A DNA stretch of 64,000 nucleotides from Nocardia pneumoniae NBRC 100136 (GCF_000308755.1 NZ_BAGF01000059.1:53473-117472), one strand, 5' to 3'. Positions 32,463-41,299 are shown, numbered from the stretch's first letter. The notes: generated by a model not told the origin, from the sequence alone. Translations and numbers: made by a program.

Positions 32463-34010
32463 ATGGACCCCGAGGACATCGCGTCCACCGCGAAAGCCGA
32501 TAGCGGCCTCGGACCTGACGCGGCGGATCGAATAGGCCAGGCGCGCCCTTCGATCGTGGTACTGGGTGACGCGGTTTTGGATGTGTGGAAATGGGGACGC
32601 TGCGAACGGCTGTGCCGGGAAGCGCCGGTCCCGGTCATCGACATCGAGCGCAGCTCGACCATGCCGGGCGCGGCGGGAAATACGGCGGTCAACTTGGCGG
32701 CGCTCGGAGCCCGGACGCGATTGGTCGCGCTCACCGGTGACGATTGGGCGGCCGCCGCGTTGCGCGACGCACTGGAACGTTCGAACGTCGACGCGGCCGG
32801 ACTGCGCCACGCCGCGGGCCGCGCAACCGCTGTCGAAACACGTATCGTGGCCGATGACCACGTCATGGTGTGCTACGACGAGGGTGGCGGCACTCCTGGC
32901 GACGATTCCGAAGTCGACGCGCTGGTCGCGTCGCTCGATGCGGCGCTCACCGGCGCCACCGCGGTGGTGATCGGTGACTGTCTCGGAGCGCTCGGCGACC
33001 GCATGTGCCACGCCCTCACCGCCCGGCGCGAGCGATTCCCGCTGCTGATCGTCGACACACACCATCCAGGGCGCTGGCGCTCCCTGCGTCCGGATCTGGT
33101 GCGGCTCGACGCGGACGACGCCATCGCCGTGCTCGGCCTGTCTCGCGTCGACGGAGACCGCCCGCCGACGAAGCCGGAGCAGCGCGTGGACGTCTTCGAC
33201 CGTCACCGGCATCGCCTGTTCGAGACGGTCGGCACGAGCACGATCGTGATCACCCTCGACCGAGACGGCAGTGTGCTCTTGGACGAGGATCGTCCGGTGC
33301 ACCGAACCTGGGCGCAGCCGGTGCCGGACAGTCGATCCGCGGGCGGGGCAGGAGCTTACCTCGCCGCCATGACCCTCGCGTCGCTCAGCATGCCGCTCAC
33401 CTCGGCTGTCGAGCTCGCGCAGGCCGCCGCCGACGTGGGCGTCCACCGGCCGGGAACCGCGGTCCGCACGACCGGCCGACTGCGGGAGCGGCTGGCTCGT
33501 AGCGGCGGGGCGGTCCTTCCGCAGCGGGAATTGGCCGAGGTCGTTCGCACCCATCGCGCGGACGGCAAGCGGATCGTGTTCACCAACGGTTGCTTCGACG
33601 TGCTGCACGCCGGGCACGTCGCCTACCTCAACGAGGCCAAACGCCTCGGGGACATCCTCGTGGTGGCGGTCAACTCCGACGCAGGTGTGCGGAAACTCAA
33701 GGGTCCCGATCGTCCGGTGAATGCCGCCGCGGACCGCTGCGCGGTGCTGGCCGCACTGAGCTGTGTCGACCACGTGACGATCTTCGACGAGGACACACCG
33801 GCCGGATTGCTGCGCGCCACCCAGCCCGACCTGTATGTCAAAGGCGGTGACTACCGGGTCGACACGCTGCCCGAAACACCGATCGTGCGCGCGTACGGCG
33901 GCGAGGTCAGGGTGCTGAGTTATCTGGAGGACCGCTCCACCTCCGCGATGATCGAACGGATACGCGACCGGGTGAGCGCGCCCGGCGTGCTGTCGGCCCT
34001 CTCGGATTGA
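32463..34010 (+). CDS. HldE-like fusion: degenerate PfkB kinase and nucleotidyltransferase
   Basis: This 515-residue fusion has an N-terminal PfkB/ribokinase domain (about residues 28-345) and a C-terminal cytidylyltransferase domain (about 370-500). The latter has HAGH in TNGCFDVLHAGHVAYL and KGGDYRVDTLPE. E. coli HldE makes heptose-1,7-bisphosphate and then ADP-heptose with these two halves. Here the kinase signature reads SAGGAGAYLAA, with Ala298 where the catalytic Asp of DTxGAGD should be, so the kinase half is probably inactive. The transferase half looks intact. GGGAGG precedes the ATG at 32463. It heads the operon to 40599. Confidence 0.88.
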   Translation: MDPEDIASTAKADSGLGPDAADRIGQARPSIVVLGDAVLDVWKWGRCERLCREAPVPVIDIERSSTMPGAAGNTAVNLAALGARTRLVALTGDDWAAAALRDALERSNVDAAGLRHAAGRATAVETRIVADDHVMVCYDEGGGTPGDDSEVDALVASLDAALTGATAVVIGDCLGALGDRMCHALTARRERFPLLIVDTHHPGRWRSLRPDLVRLDADDAIAVLGLSRVDGDRPPTKPEQRVDVFDRHRHRLFETVGTSTIVITLDRDGSVLLDEDRPVHRTWAQPVPDSRSAGGAGAYLAAMTLASLSMPLTSAVELAQAAADVGVHRPGTAVRTTGRLRERLARSGGAVLPQRELAEVVRTHRADGKRIVFTNGCFDVLHAGHVAYLNEAKRLGDILVVAVNSDAGVRKLKGPDRPVNAAADRCAVLAALSCVDHVTIFDEDTPAGLLRATQPDLYVKGGDYRVDTLPETPIVRAYGGEVRVLSYLEDRSTSAMIERIRDRVSAPGVLSALSD

Positions 34011-34133
34011 TCATCGGCGCAGCGGGTACGCGCCGGTCATGGACTCACGCGTGATCGCCACCACGGGCCTGGTCGCCACTCGCGGAACGACCGAGAACAG
34101 ACCGCGCCCAGCAGCGGCGACCACGGACGCCAT
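34011..34133 (-). CDS. Candidate 40-residue peptide antisense between operon genes
   Basis: An ATG at 34133 opens 40 codons (MASVVAAAGRGLFSVVPRVA, then a basic tail) ending exactly at the stop of the convergent fusion gene. There is no good ribosome binding site. It fills most of the 198-nt gap before the glycosyltransferase. I list it mainly so that the gap is described; it may be spurious. Confidence 0.2.
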   Translation of the reverse strand: MASVVAAAGRGLFSVVPRVATRPVVAITRESMTGAYPLRR

Positions 34134-34208
34134 GGCGAGCGGTTGAGCAGGCAACCGGCAGGGCACGCTTCCCGACCCGCGAGTACGACGACGAGGAGGG
34201 ACAACGTC

Positions 34209-35420
34209 GTGAAGATCGCCATGGTTTCCGAGCACGCGAGTCCGCTCGCCCAGCTCGGCGGCGTCGACGCCGGTGGCCAGAACGTGCACGTCGGCGAGTT
34301 GGCGGCCGCGTTCGCCCGCCGCGGGCACGAAGTCACCGTCTACACCCGCCGCGAGGCGCCCGACATCGACGCCGAGGTCGTCACCGACGCCGGTTACCGC
34401 GTCGTGCATGTTCCGGCCGGTCCGCTCGAGCCGATTCCGAAGGACAGCATCCTTCCCCATCTCGGCGAGTTCACGACGTTCCTGTGGGAACAGTGGTCGA
34501 AGCGCCCACCCGATCTGATCCACGCGCACTTCTGGATGTCCGGGCTGGCCGCCGAGGCGGCTGTGGCGCGGGGCCTGCGCATCCCGGTGGTGCTGACCTT
34601 CCACGCGCTGGGCACGGTCAAGCGCCGATACCAAGGCTCCGCCGACACCAGCCCGCCGTCGCGGATCGAATTCGAGCGACTCATCGGCACCCGCGCCGAC
34701 CACGTGGTGGCCACCTGCACCGACGAAGTCGAGGAACTCGCGCGCATGGGTGTCTCCCGGGCGCGCGTCTCCGTCGTGCCGTGCGGTGTCGACCTGACCT
34801 CGTTCGGTCCGCACGGGCCTGCCGCCGAGCGCGGACCGCACAGGCGTCTGGTCTCGGTGGGAAGGCTGGTGCCGCGCAAAGGATTCGACACCGCCATCAA
34901 AGCCCTGGTGTACGTGCCCGACACCGAATTGCTGATCGCCGGCGGCACGGACGACGGCCAGGACGCGACCGGCGCCGAATCGCAGCGGCTGCGTCGCGTC
35001 GCGGTGGAACACGGCGTCGCCGACCGCGTCCACTTGCTCGGCCAAGTGCCGCACGCCGCGATGCCCGCGCTGCTGCGTTCGGTCGACGTGGTCGTGTGCA
35101 CGCCGTGGTACGAGCCCTTCGGCATCGTGCCGCTGGAGGCGATGGCGTGTGCGAAGCCGGTGGTGGCCAGCGCGGTCGGGGGGTTGCTCGACACCGTGGT
35201 CGACGGTGTCACCGGCGCACTGGTCGCCCCCGAGCCGGACCAGGTGGCGCGCGCGTTACGGCCCCTGCTGGACGACGACTCGCTTCGCCGAGCGTGGGGC
35301 GTCGCCGGATACCGACGAGCGCGCGAGCGCTACTCCTGGGAGCGCGTCGCCGAAGAAACGCTCGCCGCCTACCGCCGCGCCACCCCGGCGCCCGAGAGTC
35401 CCCTCGCGACCGCGGGCTGA
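34209..35420 (+). CDS. GT4-family glycosyltransferase
   Basis: This 403-residue GT-B enzyme has an N-terminal acceptor domain with the GGVDAGGQNVHVGELAAAFARRGHEV loop, and a C-terminal donor domain with SVGRLVPRKGFDTAIKAL and the EPFGIVPLEAMACAKPVVAS motif of retaining GT4 transferases. The N-terminal loop resembles MshA and sucrose-phosphate-synthase-type enzymes. It may use the nucleotide-activated heptose or another NDP-sugar. GAGGAGGG precedes the GTG at 34209; the longer frame is unsupported. Confidence 0.9.
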   Translation: MKIAMVSEHASPLAQLGGVDAGGQNVHVGELAAAFARRGHEVTVYTRREAPDIDAEVVTDAGYRVVHVPAGPLEPIPKDSILPHLGEFTTFLWEQWSKRPPDLIHAHFWMSGLAAEAAVARGLRIPVVLTFHALGTVKRRYQGSADTSPPSRIEFERLIGTRADHVVATCTDEVEELARMGVSRARVSVVPCGVDLTSFGPHGPAAERGPHRRLVSVGRLVPRKGFDTAIKALVYVPDTELLIAGGTDDGQDATGAESQRLRRVAVEHGVADRVHLLGQVPHAAMPALLRSVDVVVCTPWYEPFGIVPLEAMACAKPVVASAVGGLLDTVVDGVTGALVAPEPDQVARALRPLLDDDSLRRAWGVAGYRRARERYSWERVAEETLAAYRRATPAPESPLATAG

Positions 35421-35451
35421 AAGTCGACCATCCACCAGGAAAGGATCTCGT

Positions 35452-36156
35452 GTGAGCCGACCGGAGAACACAGCACTCGGCAATGTCCTGATCACCGGAG
35501 GCGCCTCCGGGCTCGGCGCCGCCACTGTCGAGGCGGTACGCGCCGCGGGTGGCATCCCTTTGGTCATCGACCGGAACAAACCCGAAACCGACGTCCTCTG
35601 GGAGTACGCGGATCTGGCGCACTCCGAGGACGCCGAACGCGCGGTGCACACCCTCCTGCGCCGCGCCGACGGCCGCCTGGACGCGGTGTTCACCGCCGCG
35701 GGCATCGACTCGTGCGGCAAGCTGGACGACGTCTCGACCGAGGACTGGGAACGGGTCGTCCGAGTGAACCTGTTCGGGACCGCCGCCGTCATCCGTGCCG
35801 CGCTGCCCGCCCTGCGCGCCAGCCACGGCACGGTGGTCACCTGCGCGTCCACGCTCGGCGTCAAAGCGCTGCCGGACGCGACCGCGTACTGCGCCTCGAA
35901 ATTCGGTGTGGTCGGTTTCACCAGGGCGCTCGCGGCCGAGACAGCCGGCGAGGTCGGCGTCACGCTGCTGATCCCCGGCGGTATGCACACCGCGTTCTTC
36001 GACGGGCGACCCGCCCAGTACGCCCCGCCGCCGGATGTCCAGCTCAACAGGCCCGAGGATGTCGCGGCCGCCGCGGTCTTCGCCATGACGCAGCCGCGCG
36101 GGTGCGAAGTCAGAGAGCTGGTCGTCTGCCACTCCACCGAGCAATCCTGGCCATGA
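35452..36156 (+). CDS. Short-chain dehydrogenase/reductase
   Basis: The 234-residue classical SDR has NVLITGGASGLGAATVEA, a catalytic Ser in CASTLGVKAL and YCASKFGVVGFTRALAAE (Tyr/Lys). It could oxidise, reduce or epimerise a sugar carbon, standing in for the HldD epimerase that the cluster lacks, but it is not of the extended-SDR HldD family. The GTG follows AAGGA, and the stop overlaps the next ATG (ATGA). Confidence 0.9.
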   Translation: MSRPENTALGNVLITGGASGLGAATVEAVRAAGGIPLVIDRNKPETDVLWEYADLAHSEDAERAVHTLLRRADGRLDAVFTAAGIDSCGKLDDVSTEDWERVVRVNLFGTAAVIRAALPALRASHGTVVTCASTLGVKALPDATAYCASKFGVVGFTRALAAETAGEVGVTLLIPGGMHTAFFDGRPAQYAPPPDVQLNRPEDVAAAAVFAMTQPRGCEVRELVVCHSTEQSWP

Positions 36157-37214
36157 CGATCTCCCAGTGGCTTCAACGCCGTCCCAGCGCCACCGAAGCC
36201 GTGCAGGCGGCCACGGCCTCGGTGCCCCAACCGCTGAACGTGCTGGTCTGGCACGTGCACGGCTCCTGGATGACCTCGTTCGTCCACGGCAACCACAACT
36301 ACCTGGTTCCCTTCGATGCCGAAGGCGGCGAATGGGCCCGCGGGCGGCGTGGGCGCCGCTGGCCCGCCGCGGCACGCGAAATCGCTCCGGCCGACCTGGC
36401 GAAAGAACAGGTCGACGTCGTGGTCCTGCAACGGCCGGAGGAACTGGAACTGGCGCGCCGATGGCTGGGCCGAGCACCCGGCACCGACATCCCGTGCGTG
36501 TACGTCGAGCACAACGCCCCCAGTGAGCACGCCGCCCTCACCCGCCACCCACTCGCCGACCGCGACGACATCCTGCTCGTGCACGTCACCCATTTCAACC
36601 GGCTGATGTGGGACAACGGCCGCTGTCCGGTCACGGTGATCACACACGGCGTCCTCGACCCCGGCCATCGCTACACCGGGGAACTCGAACGCGCCGCGAC
36701 GATCATCAACGAGCCGGTGCGGCGCGGCCGGATCACCGGCACGGATCTGCTCGTCCCGCTCTCGGAGGCCGCGCCCATCGATGTCTTCGGCATCGACACC
36801 GACGATCTGCACGTAGCGCTCGGCTTGCCGCCCGAGCGCGTGCACGGCGCGGGCGATCTCGGCCAACGCCGACTGCACGCGGAGCTGGCGCGGCGGCGGG
36901 TCTTCGTGCACACCGCCCGCTGGACGTCGCTGGGCCTGTCGGTGATCGAAGCGATGTTCCTCGGCATGCCCGTCGTCGCGCTCGGCACCACGGAGGCGCC
37001 GTCCTCGATTCCGGCCGACGCGGGCATCGTGTCGAACGATCCGGCCGTCCTGGACGAGGCCGTCCGCATGTTCCTGCGGGAGAAGTGCTTCGCCGAGGTC
37101 GTCGGCAACGCGGGCAGGCACTGGGCGAAGGACACTTTCGGCATCGACCGGTTCACCGCGGCCTGGGACCGGCTGCTGGCCGAAGTCGCCGCCGCCCACC
37201 CGGTGCGGACATGA
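36153..37214 (+). CDS. Glycosyltransferase, GT-B type
   Basis: The 353-residue protein resembles GT1/GT4-type glycosyltransferases. It has LNVLVWHVHGSWMTSFVHGNHNYLVP at the N-terminus, CVYVEHNAPSEH, and a donor-domain core TSLGLSVIEAMFLGMPVVALGTTEAPSSIP with the conserved Glu. The N-terminal motif (WHVHGSW) is shared with actinobacterial glycosyltransferases in similar gene sets. The acceptor is unknown. It overlaps both neighbours by 4 nt, so expression is tightly coupled. Confidence 0.85.
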   Translation: MTISQWLQRRPSATEAVQAATASVPQPLNVLVWHVHGSWMTSFVHGNHNYLVPFDAEGGEWARGRRGRRWPAAAREIAPADLAKEQVDVVVLQRPEELELARRWLGRAPGTDIPCVYVEHNAPSEHAALTRHPLADRDDILLVHVTHFNRLMWDNGRCPVTVITHGVLDPGHRYTGELERAATIINEPVRRGRITGTDLLVPLSEAAPIDVFGIDTDDLHVALGLPPERVHGAGDLGQRRLHAELARRRVFVHTARWTSLGLSVIEAMFLGMPVVALGTTEAPSSIPADAGIVSNDPAVLDEAVRMFLREKCFAEVVGNAGRHWAKDTFGIDRFTAAWDRLLAEVAAAHPVRT

Positions 37215-38257
37215 GCGGACACGTGCTGGCAGCCCGGCTCGACAGCGCCGGAGACGTCCTGATCACCGGTCCCGCGGTGCGGGCGGTGGCGGCGCGCGCG
37301 AAGCGGGTCACCTTCCTGGCCGGGCCCCGCGGTCGCGCCGCCGCGGAACTGCTGCCCGGCGTCGATGAGGTGATCGAATTCCAAGCGGGCTGGGTCGACT
37401 TCGACCCTCCGCCGGTGACCGCGGCCGCGGTCGAGGAGCTACGGACGACGATCGCCGCGCTTCGCGTGGACGAGGCGCTCATCTTCACCTCGTTCCACCA
37501 GTCGCCGCTGCCCTTGGCCCTGATTCTGCGCATGGCCGGGGTGCCGCGCGTCTGCGCGATCAGCACCGACTATCCGGGGTCTCTCCTGGATGTCCGCCAT
37601 CTGGTCGACGAGGACGCGCCCGAACCGATCCGAGCGCTGTCGCTGGCGCGCGCGGCGGGGTATCCGGCGGCGGACGCGCGATTGCGGGTCCGTGCGGACC
37701 TGCCCGACGTGCGGGCGCTCACCGGCGATCCCGGCTACGTGGTGGTGCACCCCGGCGCCGCCGTACCGGCCCGGCACATGTCCGCGGCCCGCTCGAGGTC
37801 CGTGGTCGCGGCGCTGGCCCGGGCGGGTTACCGGGTGGTCGTGACCGGTGGTCCCGGCGAGAAGGCGCTCACCGCGACCGTCGCGGGCGACGGCGCCACG
37901 GACGCGGGTGGCGCGACCGACTTCCCGATGTTCGCCGCCGTGTTGCGCGAAGCGTCCGTCGTCGTCGCTCCCAATACCGCCGCCGCGCACCTCGCCGCCG
38001 CGGTCGGCACACCGGTCGTTTCGCTGTTCGCGCCGGTCGTCCCGGCGCAGCGCTGGGCGCCCTACGGGGTGCCGTCCATCGTGCTCGGCGACCAGTTCGC
38101 ACCGTGCGCGGGCTCGCGGGCGCGGCAGTGCCCGGTGCCGGGGCATCCGTGCCTGAACCAGATCGCCGATGCCGCCGTCGTCGCCGCGGTCGATCGGCTG
38201 GCCGAGCTGGCCGCGAGTGGTCCACCTCCTGCCGACACCGAGAAACGTCCTGCCTGA
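37211..38257 (+). CDS. GT9-family heptosyltransferase-like protein
   Basis: This 348-residue GT9 enzyme shows LAARLDSAGDVLITGPAVRAVA, VVVHPGAAVPARHMSA and the heptosyltransferase C-terminal signature APNTAAAHLAAAVGTPVVSLFAPVVPAQRWAPYG, with a C-terminal CPVPGHPCLNQI cysteine segment. The family transfers heptose from ADP-heptose in Gram-negative lipopolysaccharide synthesis. Here the acceptor must be something else. ATGA overlap with the previous gene. Confidence 0.92.
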   Translation: MSGHVLAARLDSAGDVLITGPAVRAVAARAKRVTFLAGPRGRAAAELLPGVDEVIEFQAGWVDFDPPPVTAAAVEELRTTIAALRVDEALIFTSFHQSPLPLALILRMAGVPRVCAISTDYPGSLLDVRHLVDEDAPEPIRALSLARAAGYPAADARLRVRADLPDVRALTGDPGYVVVHPGAAVPARHMSAARSRSVVAALARAGYRVVVTGGPGEKALTATVAGDGATDAGGATDFPMFAAVLREASVVVAPNTAAAHLAAAVGTPVVSLFAPVVPAQRWAPYGVPSIVLGDQFAPCAGSRARQCPVPGHPCLNQIADAAVVAAVDRLAELAASGPPPADTEKRPA

Positions 38258-38372
38258 ACCCGGGTTCACCGTGCCGCGCGGTTTCAAACTTGTCAGGCCG
38301 GGCATGACACACGCATCAGCGCCGTCGAACCGCACAGGCGCGGCACCTGCGTGACGGGGACGAGGAGGGTGA

Positions 38373-38966
38373 ATGAGCATCGCAGAACCCCTGGTTCCTC
38401 GTCTCGCCGCGGTGCCCGTTCGTCCCGCGGCGGTGTTGTTCGATCGCGATGACACGCTCATCGTGGATATCCCCTACCTCGCGGACCCGACCCTGGTGCG
38501 GCCGGTGCCGGGAGCGCGCGAGCAGCTGCGCCGGTTGCGGAGCGCCGGAATCCGCACCGGAGTGGTGAGCAACCAGTCCGGCGTCGCGTCCGGTCTCATC
38601 ACGCCCGCGCAGCTCGCGGCCGTCAACGCCAGGGTCGAAGCGCTGCTCGGCCCCTTCGACACCTGGCAGATCTGTGTCCACGCGTCCGCGGACAGCTGCG
38701 GCTGCCGCAAACCGGAGCCAGGGCTGATCCTGGCCGCCGCGGAAACCTTGGCCATCGAACCCGCCCGCTGTGTCGTGATCGGGGACATCGGCTCCGACAT
38801 CGAGGCGGCCCTGGCGGCAGGCGCCGCCGCCATCCTCGTGCCGACACCGCGGACACGCCCCGCCGAGATCGCCCACGCTGAGCGAATGGCCGCCGTCGCC
38901 TCCGATCTCACCGCCGCCGTCACCCTCGCCCTCACGGGCGTGCGCAAGGAGGAGGGTCCGTCGTGA
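38373..38966 (+). CDS. gmhB: GmhB-like D,D-heptose bisphosphate phosphatase
   Basis: This 197-residue HAD-IIIA phosphatase has nucleophile Asp24 and acid/base Asp26 (FDRDDTLI), Ser/Asn in VVSNQSGVASG, and the zinc-binding CVHASADSCGCRKPEPG typical of GmhB. A VIGDIGSDIEAALAAG motif holds the Mg ligands. It would remove the 7-phosphate from heptose-1,7-bisphosphate. Its stop overlaps the GTG of gmhA. The gap of 115 nt before it holds no gene. Confidence 0.92.
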   Translation: MSIAEPLVPRLAAVPVRPAAVLFDRDDTLIVDIPYLADPTLVRPVPGAREQLRRLRSAGIRTGVVSNQSGVASGLITPAQLAAVNARVEALLGPFDTWQICVHASADSCGCRKPEPGLILAAAETLAIEPARCVVIGDIGSDIEAALAAGAAAILVPTPRTRPAEIAHAERMAAVASDLTAAVTLALTGVRKEEGPS

Positions 38967-39604
38967 GCAACGCATACGAGCCACCGCAGGGCACCAACGA
39001 GCTGGCGGACGGGCGCGTCGACCCTCGGCGTATCGCCGCGGTGGAAGACCATTTCGACGCGCTGGGCGTCGCGCTGAGCCGGAACCTTCGACCCGCGGCG
39101 GCCCGGATCGTCTCGTGGGCGCAGCAGCTGGTCGACGTGTACGAACGCGGCGGCCGGTTGTTCGCGTGCGGTAACGGCGGCAGTGCCGCGGAGGCCCAGC
39201 ATCTGACCGCCGAGTTGACCGGGCGCTTCCACGCCGAACGGCGGCCGCTGTCGGCCATCGCGCTGCATGCCGAGACCTCCAGCCTGACCGCGATCGTCAA
39301 CGACTACGGGGTGCAGGAGATGTTCGCCCGCCAGCTGCGGGCCCACGGTCGCGACGGCGATATCCTGCTGGCCCTGTCCACCAGCGGTTCCAGCGCCAAT
39401 GTCGTCGCCGCCGCCAAGGCGGCGCAGGAGATCGGGCTCCCCACCTGGGCGATGACCGGCCCCACCCCCAATCCGCTCGCCGCGCTGTGCGACGAGGCGA
39501 TCACGATCGAAGCGGACACGACGTCCACCGTGCAGGAACTGCACCTGGTGCTGGTGCATTCGCTGTGCATGGCGCTGGACGCGGCGCTCGGGGCGGATTC
39601 ATGA
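38963..39604 (+). CDS. gmhA: GmhA-like sedoheptulose-7-phosphate isomerase
   Basis: The 213-residue SIS-domain protein has GNGGSAAEAQHLTAELTGRF, LSTSGSSANVVAAAKAA and TTSTVQELHLVLVHSLC, including the Glu and His residues used for isomerisation in E. coli GmhA. It converts sedoheptulose-7-phosphate into D-glycero-D-manno-heptose-7-phosphate, the entry to heptose synthesis. It overlaps both neighbours by 4 nt. Confidence 0.93.
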   Translation: MSNAYEPPQGTNELADGRVDPRRIAAVEDHFDALGVALSRNLRPAAARIVSWAQQLVDVYERGGRLFACGNGGSAAEAQHLTAELTGRFHAERRPLSAIALHAETSSLTAIVNDYGVQEMFARQLRAHGRDGDILLALSTSGSSANVVAAAKAAQEIGLPTWAMTGPTPNPLAALCDEAITIEADTTSTVQELHLVLVHSLCMALDAALGADS

Positions 39605-40599
39605 CGTCCATGACCTCCCAGGGCCCGCTGGTCGTGGTCGGCGACGTGCTGCTGGACATCGACATCGAGGGCCGCGCGGACCGGCGCAGCCCCGATGGGG
39701 ACGTGCCGGTGGTGGACGTGGCGACGCGGACGCTCCGGCCGGGTGGGGCCGGGCTGGCCGCCGCCCTCGCCGGGCAGGACGTGGCGGATGTCGTGCTGAT
39801 CGGCGGGTTCGCGGCCGACTCCTCGGGCGATCGGCTGCGCGCGTTGCTGCCGGAGCGGATACGCGTTCTGTCGTTGCCCTTTCGCGGTACCACGGTCCGC
39901 AAAGAGCGGATTCGCGCCATGGGGCCGTGCGCGGGGTCGGAGGATAGACCGGCGACGATCACCCGGCTCGACTTCGGTGACGGCGGCGTCACCGCGGATC
40001 CGTTGCGCGACGACGTCCGGGAGGCGATCGACACGGCGCGAGCGGTGCTCGTCGCGGACTACGGCCGAGGCGCTGCGACGCACCCACAGGTCAGGACCCT
40101 GCTCGAGGCGCGGGCGGGACAGATTCCGCTCGTCTGGGATCCGCACCCGAGAGGGCCGGTGCCGATCCGCGACGCCACATTGGCGACTCCGAATCGGGAC
40201 GAGGCGCAACGGTTCGTTCCCGGCACGCGGGGGCCGCGCCGAGCGGCCAGGACGCTGACGGAGCGCTGGTCCGCGCAGGCGGTCGCGGTGACGCTGGGCG
40301 CGGACGGCGCGATGCTGTTCTGCCGCGGCCGTCCCGATGTCCTGCACATCCCGACTCCGTCCGGACTGCTCATGAGCCCGGGATCGGATACCTGCGGCGC
40401 GGGTGACCGATTCGCCGCTGCCGCGATCAGCGCGCTGGCCGACGGGGCGGATGTGGAGAAGGCGGTGCAACTAGCCGTCGCGGCGGCGACGGAGTTCGTC
40501 AACAGCGGTGCGGCGTCCGCACTCGGCTTCCCGCAGGATCATGCGCCGGTCGCGCCGCGGGATCCCGGAATATCGGATGCGGCAGCCGAGCGGCGATGA
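39601..40599 (+). CDS. PfkB-family (HldA-like) sugar kinase
   Basis: This 332-residue ribokinase-fold kinase has VVVGDVLLDIDIEGRADRRSPDGDVPVVDV, LRPGGAGLAAALAG and an intact anion hole and catalytic base, DTCGAGDRFAAAAISAL (Asp269). The start resembles HldA/RfaE domain I. It is the likely heptose-7-phosphate kinase of the cluster, replacing the degenerate kinase half of the fusion at 32.5 kb. It ends the operon about 75 nt before a strong terminator. Confidence 0.9.
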   Translation: MTSMTSQGPLVVVGDVLLDIDIEGRADRRSPDGDVPVVDVATRTLRPGGAGLAAALAGQDVADVVLIGGFAADSSGDRLRALLPERIRVLSLPFRGTTVRKERIRAMGPCAGSEDRPATITRLDFGDGGVTADPLRDDVREAIDTARAVLVADYGRGAATHPQVRTLLEARAGQIPLVWDPHPRGPVPIRDATLATPNRDEAQRFVPGTRGPRRAARTLTERWSAQAVAVTLGADGAMLFCRGRPDVLHIPTPSGLLMSPGSDTCGAGDRFAAAAISALADGADVEKAVQLAVAAATEFVNSGAASALGFPQDHAPVAPRDPGISDAAAERR

Positions 40600-40672
40600 G
40601 CGTGGGAGGCGGATAGGGCCCCGCGATATGGCCGCGCTGAGCGGAAGGGCGGAGGCTCAACGGTTGGAAAAT

Positions 40673-40712
40673 GGCCCAGGCCAGAGAGTTCGGAAACTCT
40701 CCGGCCTGGGCC
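40673..40712. terminator. Bidirectional hairpin terminator
   Basis: GGCCCAGGCC pairs with GGCCTGGGCC, and the stem continues with AGAGAGTT/AAACTCTC below a short loop, giving about 18 bp with one bulge. GTTTG follows on the plus strand and ATTTTCC on the minus strand, so it can end both the heptose-type operon and the tRNA transcript. Confidence 0.8.
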
Positions 40713-40717
40713 GTTTG

Positions 40718-40791
40718 TAGCGGGGACAGGATTTGAACCTGCGACCTCTGGGTTATGAGCCCAGCGAGCTACCGAGCTGCTCCACCCCGCG
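40718..40791 (-). tRNA. Initiator tRNA-fMet (CAT)
   Basis: The 74-nt sequence folds into a normal cloverleaf: acceptor CGCGGGG/CCCCGC, anticodon loop CTCATAA (anticodon CAT), and T arm GGTTCAAATCC. Position 1 is C with no Watson-Crick partner at 72 (T), and the anticodon stem carries the three G-C pairs GGG/CCC. Both are hallmarks of the initiator tRNA. The 3' CCA is not encoded; CAA follows. Confidence 0.97.
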
Positions 40792-40994
40792 TCGGTGAAC
40801 ACAACATTACACACGGGTTCACTCGGACTGCAAATCGCCAGTTCAGCGGCGTTTTCCAGGGTCGCCGGTGCGACATGCCGAAGCAAACGCGGACTGCGCG
40901 GACGATCGAGCGTCGCACACCTCGCCCAGAACGGATCGGACGAGCGCCCACAGCGGCGCCGCATACGAATAGACACAATTCGAACGGTCCAAAC

Positions 40995-41031
40995 GTGACA
41001 CATATCACTATATCGCCGTGATCTCACTCAC
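40995..41031. promoter_or_regulatory. Two CRP/GlxR-type sites upstream of rpf
   Basis: GTGACACATATCAC (40995-41008) and GTGATCTCACTCAC (41018-41031) both fit GTGA-N6-TCAC, spaced 23 bp start to start. They lie about 300 bp before rpf, near -10-like elements (CTATAT at 41009, GATAAC at 41042). CRP control of rpfA in M. tuberculosis and GlxR control of rpf genes in corynebacteria are known. Confidence 0.65.
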
Positions 41032-41092
41032 ATAACGATGCGATAACTTGGCGCGTATTCAGCGTGTCGGAGACGATTGCCACCTGCGAAAA

Positions 41093-41299
41093 CGCCGATA
41101 TTCAGGTTATTCACTCCATGCGATTCCGGCGTTATCGAGATGTGATCTGCTGAGATTTCTTCGTTACCGTCAGTCCACGGCCCCGATCAACCGTGACGGG
41201 CTCGAACTCGAACCGCCGAACACCGGTAACCCTGTCCCGCGGTTCGAGGATCCCCGACGACCTGGGGACAGGGACACGGCAGAACGCTCCATCGCCGTG
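41093..41299 (+). promoter_or_regulatory. Structured 5' leader of rpf, candidate riboswitch
   Basis: Four long pairings are visible: AACGCCG (41093) with CGGCGTT (41128); CTCGAACCGC (41207) with GCGGTTCGAG (41239); CCCTGTCCC (41230) with GGGACAGGG (41265); CACGGC (41275) with GCCGTG (41294). The second and third interlock, so they form a pseudoknot or exclude each other. Actinobacterial rpf genes are often preceded by the ydaO-type c-di-AMP riboswitch. The segment GCCGAACACCGGTAACC is suggestive of it, but I cannot confirm the class. Confidence 0.5.
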
